In this document: positions 1 through 5,679 of the stretch, piece by piece
Numbering within the stretch: the stretch's first letter is position 1
Layout: each line of letters begins with the position of its first letter
From: Bacteroidota bacterium
GTDB taxonomy: Bacteria; Bacteroidota; Bacteroidia; Chitinophagales; Chitinophagaceae
Length of the DNA: 9,822 nt
Assembly: GCA_023392185.1 (NCBI GenBank)
Contig: JAEVZP010000152.1
Span: 1-9,822 of the forward strand
Reading direction: 5' to 3'
Made by a program: the position numbers and the translations under genes
Notes under the pieces: model-generated
The model's database searches: none
Told to the model about the DNA's origin: nothing
The model's input: only the letters and a program-made list of their open reading frames with translations

Positions 1-2
1 TA

Positions 3-155
3 CTGGCACAAGGCAAAACCTCTGTCGAGATTGCCGCAGAGCTTTTTATCTCAGCGCGCACAGCCGAAACCCACCGCCGCAATATCCGCCGGAAGCTCAA
101 AGCCCGCAATACACAGGACCTGGACCGTTTCGCCCGGTCTTTTGACCTCGTGTAG
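3..155 (+). CDS. LuxR/NarL-type response regulator, C-terminal HTH end (partial)
   Basis: Frame 3 is open from the window edge to a TAG at 153-155 and encodes about 50 residues. The sequence VEIAAELFISARTAETHRRN followed by IRRKLKARNTQDLDRFA is the recognition half of a GerE/LuxR helix-turn-helix. The SARTAETHRRNI helix and the K(A/V)xNTxxL ending are typical of NarL/FixJ-type response regulators. In that family an N-terminal receiver domain is phosphorylated by a histidine kinase and the C-terminal HTH binds promoter DNA. The receiver domain would lie outside the window, so its presence is assumed from the family. The gene converges on the GSCFA gene, with about 31 bp between their stop codons. 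A LuxR-type regulator without a receiver domain remains possible. Confidence 0.85.
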   Translation: MAQGKTSVEIAAELFISARTAETHRRNIRRKLKARNTQDLDRFARSFDLV

Positions 156-186
156 TGTGTGCGGCGGTGCCTTGCCGGGTTAACCG

Positions 187-1164
187 CTAGTTTTGGAAAG
201 AGCCGATCAGCTCACTCAGGTCCAGATGCGGGTGCGCTTGTTGCAGGCGTAAGGCACGGGTGCGCATCTGTTCCAGAAAAGCCTGATGAGCCGCCGTTTC
301 CGGAAAACGTGGCCGATGGTTGCGGGCCGTGTGCAAAACGGTCATTTCCTGGAGCAGCGGCACATCGGCAGGCGCAATCCAGTGTTCCACAAACTGCTCC
401 CACACATAGCTCGTGGCAGCATGGTTGGGATGGATCAGATCGATGTCATAAAAACGGTAGTCGCGCAACACATCCACAACCAGTTCGTAAGCCGGAAAAT
501 ACAGGCACTTTTGCGGAAAAAGCTCGCACAGGGTGTGCACCGCATCGAGCAGTCGGCCCTTGGAACGGTTGTTGGCAATAGCACCATCGCGGGCATGGCG
601 CACCGGCGAGACGGTAAAGACCACGCGGACACCGGGCCGGGCGGTGAACAGCTTTTCCAACACCGTCTGCCAGGTGGTTATGATCGCTTCGGTTGAAAGC
701 AGTTTTTTCTCAAAATGGTTTCCGGGAGCGCGGTGGTTATTGGCCACCGGCATCCCGCTTTCCTGTAGCACGTACTGAAACGAGGTGCCCAGCGTGATGA
801 GAATCCACCCGGCTTCCGCCAGGAGGTCTGCGGCTTCGGTGGTTGCCGCGTTCATAGCCGCCAGGGCCGACTGCGGATCGGGATGGGAAAAACGGCTGTG
901 GTGCTGCCAGCTGTTCCAAAGACCGTGCAACGCAAAGAGATCGGCTGCCGCCCACCGGCGGCGGCGCAGCACGTTCTCAAGCGCCTGTGCCGTGCTGACC
1001 GGGTTGAACAAAATGCCTTGCGGATTGGCAGCAACCGAAAAGCCGCTTTGAGCCAGCCGGCTGCTGATGTGCTCAGTGAAGCAGGAGCCCAGCAGCAGGA
1101 TTTTGTCCTGATGGCGGATGCGCACCGGCGGCTGCGGAATGGTGATGGGCAGCAGGAAATTCAT
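187..1164 (-). CDS. GSCFA-family protein (SGNH hydrolase-like)
   Basis: This encodes about 325 aa from an ATG at 1164. The open frame extends three codons further to a TTG, but the ATG gives the usual family start, MNFLLPITIPQPPVRIRHQD. The name-giving motif is at residues 26-30 as GSCFT, a small variation on GSCFA. Other family signatures are TLGTSFQYV near 124-132, a conserved Asn/His patch near 141-150, FTVSPVRH near 183-190, and DLIHPNH near 242-248. In the SGNH superfamily the Ser of block I is the nucleophile and the late Asp-x-x-His completes the triad. S27, D242 and H245 are the likely equivalents here (inference). No signal peptide is evident, so it is probably cytoplasmic. The substrate is unknown; the family is largely uncharacterised. 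The box GACCTTTG lies just before the ATG and may act as a -7 element. Confidence 0.88.
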   Translation of the reverse strand: MNFLLPITIPQPPVRIRHQDKILLLGSCFTEHISSRLAQSGFSVAANPQGILFNPVSTAQALENVLRRRRWAAADLFALHGLWNSWQHHSRFSHPDPQSALAAMNAATTEAADLLAEAGWILITLGTSFQYVLQESGMPVANNHRAPGNHFEKKLLSTEAIITTWQTVLEKLFTARPGVRVVFTVSPVRHARDGAIANNRSKGRLLDAVHTLCELFPQKCLYFPAYELVVDVLRDYRFYDIDLIHPNHAATSYVWEQFVEHWIAPADVPLLQEMTVLHTARNHRPRFPETAAHQAFLEQMRTRALRLQQAHPHLDLSELIGSFQN

Positions 1165-1170
1165 GGAACA

Positions 1171-1178
1171 CAAAGGTC
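1171..1178 (-). promoter_or_regulatory. possible -7 box of the GSCFA gene
   Basis: Read on the minus strand the sequence is GACCTTTG, one mismatch from the Bacteroidota -7 consensus TAnnTTTG. It ends 6 nt before the ATG at 1164. No convincing -33 TTG element is visible at the usual 19-21 nt spacing. The same heptamer ACCTTTG precedes two other start codons in the window (5085-5091 on minus and 5397-5403 on plus), which is the main reason to list it. Confidence 0.35.
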
Positions 1179-1245
1179 GCCCTTAGGAACTTGCCCGGAG
1201 ATAAGGCTGTATAGAGGCTGCCAGAGCCCTTTAGCGGGCCTTCAT

Positions 1246-1298
1246 TTCCGGAACGGAAAACAGAAACCCGGCTCCCCCGGAAGGAAATTTCCGGAAAT
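1246..1298. repeat. pair of TTCCGGAA palindromes in the GSCFA-thioredoxin gap
   Basis: TTCCGGAA lies at 1246-1253 and again at 1289-1296. The second is the core of the 12-bp perfect palindrome ATTTCCGGAAAT at 1287-1298. These are two of 11 exact copies found in the window. The others are at 298, 1382, 1993, 3066, 4843, 5179, 5341, 8117 and 9103 (first base of each). The gap between the thioredoxin stop and the GSCFA start (about 170 bp) holds little else that I recognise. Confidence 0.75.
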
Positions 1299-1336
1299 GA
1301 AACAAAAATATCGCGTCTTCCTGGCGGCTGCCTGCT

Positions 1337-1888
1337 TTATTCGGCTGCTACTTTCCACTTGGTTTGGTAGGTCTTCTGGTATTCCGGAAACGGAATGGGC
1401 GTCGCGCCGGTATTGTGTCCTTCATGGAGATAAGTGAGGATCGTCTCGATCGTCGGCACGTCGAGATAGCCTGGAATGGCCATAGGGTTCTGGAAGCCGG
1501 GATCCATGATTACCGTGCTCGGATAGCTCATCTGGCCGCGCAGCAACTCCACAGCCAGCCGGTTGGTCTTGGTCCCTGATTCGCGCTCCCACACTTTGCC
1601 TACAAAGCGGATGGGCTGATCGGTCTCGGCGTCGAGCTTTACCGGGTAGAAATTTTTGTTGATATAAGCCGCCACTTCCGGATTGGAAAACGTCTTGCGG
1701 TCCATCACTTTGCACCAGCCGCACCAGTCGGTATAGATATCCATAAAAACGCGGCGCGGCTCTTTTTGCATCGCCACCTGCACCTCGTCGAAGCTCATCC
1801 AGCGGATACCGCCTTTTTCTTCACCGCCTGCAAAGGCATGAGTACAGGCAATCAAAACAAAGAGAAGAATTGCAGTGATTTTTTTCAT
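1337..1888 (-). CDS. exported thioredoxin-like protein (WCGWCK)
   Basis: This encodes 183 aa. The N-terminus MKKITAILLFVLIAC is a clear export signal. It can be read either as a signal peptidase I substrate cut after AFA (residue 20) or as a lipoprotein signal with lipobox LIAC and Cys15 as the lipidated residue. The redox motif WCGWCK places the CxxC pair at C56 and C59, followed by the KTFSNPEVAAYINKNFYPVK region and the cis-proline turn YPST at about 123-126. This layout matches single-domain thioredoxin-fold proteins of the Thioredoxin_7/DUF255-like group, which act on disulfides in the periplasm. The partner reductase and substrates cannot be seen. About 35 residues follow the last thioredoxin strand and end in KWKVAAE. 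It is transcribed towards the GSCFA gene and may share a message with it. A good promoter lies about 40 nt upstream. Confidence 0.88.
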   Translation of the reverse strand: MKKITAILLFVLIACTHAFAGGEEKGGIRWMSFDEVQVAMQKEPRRVFMDIYTDWCGWCKVMDRKTFSNPEVAAYINKNFYPVKLDAETDQPIRFVGKVWERESGTKTNRLAVELLRGQMSYPSTVIMDPGFQNPMAIPGYLDVPTIETILTYLHEGHNTGATPIPFPEYQKTYQTKWKVAAE

Positions 1889-1931
1889 AACAGAGAATGC
1901 TCAGACGCGCGAAGCGCCTGCCGGTTTATTT

Positions 1932-1964
1932 CAAAGATAGTTCCTTGTTGACATCCGTCAGAAA
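1932..1964 (-). promoter_or_regulatory. Bacteroidota-type promoter of the thioredoxin gene
   Basis: On the minus strand TATCTTTG (1932-1939) is an exact match to the -7 consensus TAnnTTTG. Exactly 21 nt upstream is TTTC (1961-1964), one base from the -33 element TTTG. This is the spacing used by the primary sigma factor of Bacteroidota. The predicted transcription start is near 1925, giving a leader of about 35-40 nt before the ATG at 1888. Confidence 0.65.
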
Positions 1965-2052
1965 GCTTTTTTAGCAGCGGTAGCAGGGGCTTTTCCGGAA
2001 GTTTTCGGGTGTTGGCGGTTTTTAAAAAGCAAAAAAGCGTATCTTACAGGGG

Positions 2053-2901
2053 ATGCGCCCTTTTCTTTTTTTCTGCTTTTTGCTTTTCGGTACGCTCGCT
2101 GCCGATGCACGGTCGGGAGTGTTCAACAGTTTTGAGGAAGCGCTCCGGTCGCCTGCAGAAGTGCGGGTGCTGCGGGTGCCGCTGCGCGGCCTCGACTCGC
2201 TGCCCGATGTCTTCGACCGGTTTCCCAATCTTGAAGAACTGAACGCCGCCAAAAACCAGCTTACCTCGCTGCCGCCCACCCTCTGGAGCTGCACGCGCCT
2301 GCAAAAGCTCAATCTGGAGCAAAACAAGCTTACGGAGGCGCCGGAGGAAATAGGCCGGCTGACGCGCCTGCAATACCTGTCGTTGTCGCGCAACCGCCTC
2401 ACATCGCTGCCCGAAACAATCGGGCAGCTGGTGCAACTCAAGGAGTTGTATCTATCTCAAAACGAAATAGCCGCCTTGCCGGAAAGCATAGGCAATCTCC
2501 AAAATCTGGTACTTTTGCTTCTCAATTCCAATCAGTTGCGTACCCTGCCGGCCTCTTTCGTGAAACTGCCGAAGCTGGAAATTGCCGACTTCTCACGCAA
2601 TGCGCTGGAAACCTTACCGGAAGACTGGAGCGGTCTTAAAAACCTGGAATTGCTTTACCTGGGCTACAACAACCTAAAGGAACTGCCCTGGTCGTTTGGC
2701 AGGCTGCAACGGCTTCAGGAGCTCGACGTGGTTCGGGCGGGTATCCTGCGGATGCCCAATTCCCTGGCTGATATTCAGCGGCTGGAGCGCGTGTATATCG
2801 ACGAACACACCATGCCTTTCTTTCAAAACCCACGCTTCCAAAACCGGCAGCAGATTCTGATTGGCAACAGCACGATGCAACCCCGGCAGTACGGCAACTA
2901 A
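2053..2901 (+). CDS. secreted leucine-rich-repeat protein
   Basis: This encodes 282 aa. The N-terminus MRPFLFFCFLLFGTLAADA is a signal peptide with a likely cut after ADA (about residue 19). After a short cap, LRRs of 23 residues begin near 60, 83, 106, 129, 152, 175, 198 and 221, with a degenerate ninth near 244. The pattern is LxxLxLxxNxLxxLPxxIGxL, the Shoc2-like form common in bacterial LRR proteins, which makes a curved solenoid for protein binding. No catalytic, transmembrane or sorting domain is seen, so it is probably periplasmic or surface-exposed and works by binding a partner (inference). The ATG at 2053 is directly preceded by AGGGG, too close to be a normal Shine-Dalgarno site. 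A weak -7-like TATCTTAC lies at 2040-2047. The gene is divergent from the thioredoxin gene, with 164 bp between them. Confidence 0.88.
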   Translation: MRPFLFFCFLLFGTLAADARSGVFNSFEEALRSPAEVRVLRVPLRGLDSLPDVFDRFPNLEELNAAKNQLTSLPPTLWSCTRLQKLNLEQNKLTEAPEEIGRLTRLQYLSLSRNRLTSLPETIGQLVQLKELYLSQNEIAALPESIGNLQNLVLLLLNSNQLRTLPASFVKLPKLEIADFSRNALETLPEDWSGLKNLELLYLGYNNLKELPWSFGRLQRLQELDVVRAGILRMPNSLADIQRLERVYIDEHTMPFFQNPRFQNRQQILIGNSTMQPRQYGN

Positions 2902-2905
2902 CTGA

Positions 2906-3043
2906 TCATGTCAGGCAACTATAGCTTTATGGCAACAAGCGCAGAAATATTCACCTGATCCGGTAAAGGACAGCAGCCGCCCGGTAGCGGATGATGAAGA
3001 GGAAGTACAGGTGAATCTGCGGGTAGGATTTGCCATGCCATAA
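2906..3043 (+). pseudogene. possible 3' remnant of a lost gene
   Basis: After the LRR stop, frame 2 stays open from just after a TGA (2903-2905) to a TAA at 3041-3043. It gives about 45 residues that include YSPDPVKDSSRPVADDEEE and then VQVNLRVGFAMP. The acidic run and the closing beta-strand-like segment look like the C-terminus of a real protein, but there is no start codon at the upstream end and the frame differs from the LRR frame. It may be the tail of a deleted gene, perhaps replaced by the LRR gene. Chance openness over 138 bp is quite possible, so confidence is low. Confidence 0.25.
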
Positions 3044-3079
3044 AAAGCCGGAAAACATCCGGAATTTCCGGAAATGTTC

Positions 3080-3187
3080 GGAACAAAAGACACCCGTCCG
3101 GTTTTAAAAACGGGACGGGTGTCTTTTCGTGTGAGCCCCTTCGGCAAGCTCAGGGTGACAACAGCCCGACCCGAAAGGGCACGCCCA
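3080..3187 (+). repeat. composite intergenic repeat, copy A
   Basis: Four blocks occur in a fixed order: GGAAC plus the hairpin (3080-3127), CGTGTGAG (3128-3135), AGCCCGACCCG (3163-3173) and GGGCACGCCC (3177-3186). The same blocks occur in inverted orientation at 5225-5345 with slightly different spacers. The spacer here contains CTTCGGCAAGCTCAGGGTGA, a word I associate with scattered bacterial intergenic repeats. The two copies bracket the membrane-protein and cystathionine beta-synthase genes. This looks like a non-coding dispersed repeat; no transposase is present. Confidence 0.65.
3085..3127. terminator. bidirectional hairpin terminator (copy A)
   Basis: AAAAGACACCCGTCC (3085-3099) pairs perfectly over 15 bp with its reverse complement at 3113-3127, around a 13-nt loop. 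The stem ends in TTTT on both strands, so it can terminate from either side. It lies between the LRR gene (+) and the membrane-protein gene (-), which converge here, so the position fits a shared terminator. Confidence 0.8.
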
Positions 3188-3196
3188 AATGCTTCT

Positions 3197-3541
3197 TTAA
3201 AAAGCCCCTGAAACCTTTTTGGGAAACAGCTGCCGCCAAAACACAAACAATACAAAGCTGCACAACAGGTCTATCGGAAACAACGCATCGGTGAACGCAT
3301 TGCGCCAGCTTTCGTCTTTAAGGGTAAACCGCAAAATAAGATTCAGCGCCGTGAGCAGGATATAACCGTTCGCCGCCCATTTCCGGCCGCGCGTCAGCTG
3401 AATCCAGCAGACGGTGTAGGCCAGCAGCCAAACGACCTGCAACCAGATTTTATCGCTCAGCGGCTCGGTCCGGAATTCCCACACACGCCACAACAGCCAC
3501 CCGACATGGAAAACCGCAATAATGGGCAGCGCAACCGGCAT
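3197..3541 (-). CDS. small four-helix membrane protein, unknown function
   Basis: This encodes 114 aa from the ATG at 3541 (MPVALPIIAVFHVGWLLWRV). The frame continues upstream to 3658, but that stretch encodes no hydrophobic segment and crosses degenerate repeats, so the inner ATG is preferred. Four hydrophobic segments are visible, near residues 2-20, 33-50, 55-73 and 87-106. They are separated by short charged loops such as RTEPLSDK and KDESWRN, indicating a small inner-membrane protein with nearly no soluble part. I do not recognise a specific family and see no catalytic motif. It lies downstream of the cystathionine beta-synthase gene on the same strand with a 159-bp gap, so co-transcription is possible. 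Hairpin A lies about 70 bp after its stop and would end the message. Confidence 0.7.
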   Translation of the reverse strand: MPVALPIIAVFHVGWLLWRVWEFRTEPLSDKIWLQVVWLLAYTVCWIQLTRGRKWAANGYILLTALNLILRFTLKDESWRNAFTDALFPIDLLCSFVLFVFWRQLFPKKVSGAF

Positions 3542-3560
3542 GTTCCGGGGAAATAAATTT

Positions 3561-3691
3561 CTCAATGGCTCAATTTGAAAATGGCTCAATGGACGCTTAT
3601 GGTTGTCCTTAATTTTTGGGAACAGGCAAACAACGCCGAAGGCTCCAACAGCATCCAACGCCCGAAGGGCTCCAACGCCATCGGCTCCAAC
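3561..3691. repeat. degenerate short direct repeats between two genes
   Basis: The 159-bp gap between the cystathionine beta-synthase and membrane-protein genes is largely made of short repeated words. AATGGCTCAAT occurs at 3564-3574 and 3580-3590, separated by TTGAA. GGCTCCAAC occurs at 3641-3649, 3668-3676 and 3683-3691, with the related ATCCAAC between them. These appear to be non-coding filler generated by local duplication. I see no hairpin terminator in the gap. Confidence 0.55.
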
Positions 3692-3700
3692 GGCGCAGCC

Positions 3701-5074
3701 TTACCCTTTGCTCAGCGCGTCCAGCACATCAAACTGCGTGATAATGTAGTACTCGCCGCTGTCGTCGCGGGTGAGCACCGCACCGAGGTCTTTACCCAGC
3801 GTGCTGCCAAGGCGGTCAATGGGCATATCCATCGGCACCACGGGAAGGGGCGCTTCCAGCACGTCGGCCACGGTTTTCTCCGGAAGGTCGGCGTGTTGCA
3901 GCATCTTTTTAAACAAGCCCGCCTGTGTAATAGCGCCCACCATTTCGCCGTCTTCCAACACGGGCAGTTGCTCGACGTCGTATTTTTTCATCACTTCCAT
4001 CGCCTCGCTTACTTTTTGGTCTTTGGCGAGCGTCAGCAAGCGACGACGGCCCAGTCCGCCAATCAAATCTTGCACGGTGTTCACGTCCAGAAAGCCCCTT
4101 TGCAGCATCCATTCGTCGTTGTACACCTTGCCGACGTAGCGCGAGCCGTGGTCGTGGAAAATCACGACGACCAAATCGGTTGGTTTCAGGTCGGCTTTCA
4201 TCTGCAACAGTCCGGCAATCACCGAGCCGGCGCTGTAGCCCACAAAAATGCCTTCTTCTTTCGCGATGCGCCGGGCCATTACCGCGCCGTCTTTATCGGT
4301 TACTTTTTCGAACCGGTCAATCACGTCGCGCACGTAATTCTGCGGCAGGAAATCTTCACCAAACCCTTCCGAAATATAGGAATACACCTCGCCCATATCC
4401 AGCTCGCCCGTCTCGTGCCATTTTTTCAGCAATGAGCCGTAGGAGTCAATGGCCCACATCTGAATGGCCGGATTTTTCTCTTTCAGGTACTGCCCGATGC
4501 CGGTAATGGTGCCGCCGGTGCCGGAAGCCACCACCACATGGGTCACTTTTCCGTCGGTTTGCTCCCAGATTTCCGGACCGGTGCTTTCGTAATGCGCCAG
4601 GCGGTTGGCGAGGTTGTCGTATTGGTTCACGTACCAGCTGTTGGGCACTTCCTTTGCCAGCCGTTTAGACACGCTGTAATACGAGCGCGGGTCTTCCGGC
4701 TCTACGTCGGTCGGACACACAATCACCTCGGCACCCATCGCCCGCAGGATGTCGAATTTCTCTTTGGATTGCTTATCAGTAGAGGTAAAAATGCACTTAT
4801 AACCTTTGATAATCGCTGCAATCGCCAGCCCCATGCCGGTATTTCCGGAAGTGCCTTCGATGATGGTTCCGCCCGGTTTAATCTTGCCTTCCGCTTCGGC
4901 CACTTCGAGCATTTTCAGGGCCATGCGGTCTTTAATGGAATTTCCGGGATTGCCGTATTCCACCTTGGCATACACGGGGCAGGGCAGTGAAGCGGTTACG
5001 CGGTTGAGGCGCACCAGCGGCGTATCGCCAATGGTTTGCAGGATATTATCAAAAACTTTTTTCTCGCGGTTCAT
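3701..5074 (-). CDS. cbs: cystathionine beta-synthase-type PLP enzyme with CBS domain pair
   Basis: This encodes 457 aa from the ATG at 5074 (MNREKKVFDNILQTIGDTPL). An upstream in-frame ATG at 5113 would add 13 non-conserved residues and lies across the -7 box, so it is not used. The fold-type II PLP domain shows the Schiff-base lysine K48 in NPGNSIKDR, the substrate loop TSGNTG (75-80), the phosphate-binding GTGGTITG loop, and FHDHGSRYVGKVYNDEWM near its end. About 120 C-terminal residues form a tandem CBS (Bateman) pair with the typical VEQLPVLEDGEMVGAIT strand. There is no N-terminal heme domain. The expected reaction is condensation of serine and homocysteine to cystathionine, or H2S release. 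Cysteine synthase activity is an alternative, but the CBS pair favours cystathionine beta-synthase. Adenosyl ligands may bind the CBS pair (family knowledge). Confidence 0.9.
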   Translation of the reverse strand: MNREKKVFDNILQTIGDTPLVRLNRVTASLPCPVYAKVEYGNPGNSIKDRMALKMLEVAEAEGKIKPGGTIIEGTSGNTGMGLAIAAIIKGYKCIFTSTDKQSKEKFDILRAMGAEVIVCPTDVEPEDPRSYYSVSKRLAKEVPNSWYVNQYDNLANRLAHYESTGPEIWEQTDGKVTHVVVASGTGGTITGIGQYLKEKNPAIQMWAIDSYGSLLKKWHETGELDMGEVYSYISEGFGEDFLPQNYVRDVIDRFEKVTDKDGAVMARRIAKEEGIFVGYSAGSVIAGLLQMKADLKPTDLVVVIFHDHGSRYVGKVYNDEWMLQRGFLDVNTVQDLIGGLGRRRLLTLAKDQKVSEAMEVMKKYDVEQLPVLEDGEMVGAITQAGLFKKMLQHADLPEKTVADVLEAPLPVVPMDMPIDRLGSTLGKDLGAVLTRDDSGEYYIITQFDVLDALSKG

Positions 5075-5084
5075 AATCGGGGTG

Positions 5085-5092
5085 CAAAGGTA
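5085..5092 (-). promoter_or_regulatory. -7 box of the cystathionine beta-synthase gene
   Basis: On the minus strand this is TACCTTTG, an exact match to TAnnTTTG, ending 10 nt before the ATG at 5074. The predicted start is within about 5 nt of the ATG, so the message would be nearly leaderless. No good TTG -33 element is seen 19-21 nt upstream. Confidence 0.5.
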
Positions 5093-5224
5093 CTTCAATG
5101 TGCCATGTATCATGTTTTATTTCCAGAATTTGCTGTTTGGTTCTTGCCGCTTGGACTTTGGTTCCTGGCATTCGGGATTTCCGGAAACTCTACCCATGAA
5201 ACGTCAACACATGAAACATGATTA
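5093..5224. other. low-complexity intergenic stretch with a weak inverted repeat
   Basis: This is part of the 333-bp gap between the divergent cystathionine beta-synthase and DUF2281 genes. It holds a run of degenerate TTTGG/TTGG/TTCC words (about 5120-5180), one TTCCGGAA (5179-5186), and CATGAAAC twice (5195-5202 and 5210-5217). ATCATGTTT (5109-5117) and AAACATGAT (5213-5221) form a 9-bp inverted repeat about 95 bp apart. No plausible gene is seen. The rest of the gap is the composite repeat copy B and a promoter. Confidence 0.5.
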
Positions 5225-5345
5225 GGGCGTGCCCCTCCGCTAACGCTCCGGGTCGGGCTTTCGGCTCTACTTCGTGCCGCCTCTATCCCTCACGCGAAAA
5301 GACACCCGTCAGGTTTCAAAAACGGGACGGGTGTCTTTTGTTCCG
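5225..5345 (-). repeat. composite intergenic repeat, copy B (inverted relative to copy A)
   Basis: Read on the minus strand, the order of blocks matches copy A: GGAAC plus hairpin (5345-5297), CGCGTGAG (5296-5289), AGCCCGACCCG (5259-5249) and GGGCACGCCC (5234-5225). The spacer between the second and third blocks is about the same length as in A (29 versus 27 nt). The spacer before the last block is longer (14 versus 3 nt). The blocks are nearly identical while the spacers differ, which suggests the blocks are constrained or recently spread. A TTCCGGAA overlaps the outer end (5341-5348). Confidence 0.65.
5297..5339. terminator. terminator-like hairpin (copy B)
   Basis: AAAAGACACCCGTC (5297-5310) pairs perfectly over 14 bp with 5326-5339 around a 15-nt loop. 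It is near-identical to the hairpin at 3085-3127. Here it sits between two divergent genes and upstream of the DUF2281 promoter, where no gene needs ending. It could insulate the two promoters, or simply be part of the dispersed repeat. Confidence 0.6.
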
Positions 5346-5372
5346 GAAAATGTGCGATAAATTCTTCCCCAA

Positions 5373-5403
5373 TTGGCGTATCTTTAAAAAATTGAAACCT
5401 TTG
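5373..5403 (+). promoter_or_regulatory. candidate promoter of the DUF2281-AAA-DUF4276 genes
   Basis: TTG (5373-5375) is followed after 20 nt by AACCTTTG (5396-5403), one base from TAnnTTTG. Only TGCA separates the box from the ATG at 5408, so the predicted start falls on or beside the ATG and the message would be leaderless. A second -7-like box, TATCTTTA (5379-5386), could serve instead and would leave a leader of about 15 nt. Confidence 0.45.
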
Positions 5404-5407
5404 TGCA

Positions 5408-5629
5408 ATGGAAGCTACTTCGCTTGACCAAAAAATTCGTTTGCTGCCCGAATCGCTTCAGGCGCAGGTTGCGGATTTTATTGATTTTCTGCTTCAAAAA
5501 AACGTTGGTCAACAGCCCGGAAAAAAATCCGGGTTTGGAAGCGGTAAGACTCTTTTTACCCTCATGCCGGATTTTGACGAGCCGCTAAAGGATTTTGAAG
5601 AGCAATCTTTAGCAATCCACTTAACTTAG
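5408..5629 (+). CDS. DUF2281 antitoxin-like protein without its toxin
   Basis: This encodes 73 aa. The N-terminal helix LPESLQAQVADFIDFLLQK (about 14-32) and the late motif PDFDEPLKDFEE (about 54-65) are the two conserved parts of DUF2281 proteins. These are small antitoxin-like proteins often found before a PIN-domain (VapC-type) toxin. No toxin gene follows; the next gene, 50 bp on, is an AAA ATPase. The last eight residues, QSLAIHLT, do not look like the usual short DUF2281 ending (family members normally stop soon after the DFxxY region). This suggests the original 3' end and the toxin were replaced. Alternatively it is a genuine first gene of a three-gene unit. Composition is intermediate (about 47% GC in a sampled line). 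Confidence 0.75.
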   Translation: MEATSLDQKIRLLPESLQAQVADFIDFLLQKNVGQQPGKKSGFGSGKTLFTLMPDFDEPLKDFEEQSLAIHLT

Positions 5630-5679
5630 CGCGGAAACAATTGCCGTCTCAAGCGTTTAAATGAGCCATAATAATCAGA

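Noticed and set aside
883..1437. Plus-strand open frame across the GSCFA-thioredoxin junction
   Set aside because: It overlaps two well-supported minus-strand genes and its translation resembles no protein I know.
3080..3190. Composite repeat as an integron attC site or insertion-sequence end
   Set aside because: No GTTRRRY-type core, no integrase or transposase, and no target duplication was found, so only a dispersed repeat is claimed.
3542..3658. N-terminal extension of the small membrane protein to 3658
   Set aside because: The added residues come from degenerate repeat DNA and give no hydrophobic or conserved segment; the ATG at 3541 starts directly at the first membrane helix.
3561..3691. 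Short direct repeats as a CRISPR array
   Set aside because: Repeat units are only 9-11 bp with irregular spacing and there are no cas genes.
3575..4435. Plus-strand open frame (286 codons) opposite the cystathionine beta-synthase gene
   Set aside because: Antisense shadow rich in His, Val and Phe; the minus strand carries the complete enzyme motifs.
5075..5113. Upstream ATG of the cystathionine beta-synthase gene
   Set aside because: The 13 extra residues are not conserved and would place the exact TACCTTTG box inside the coding sequence.
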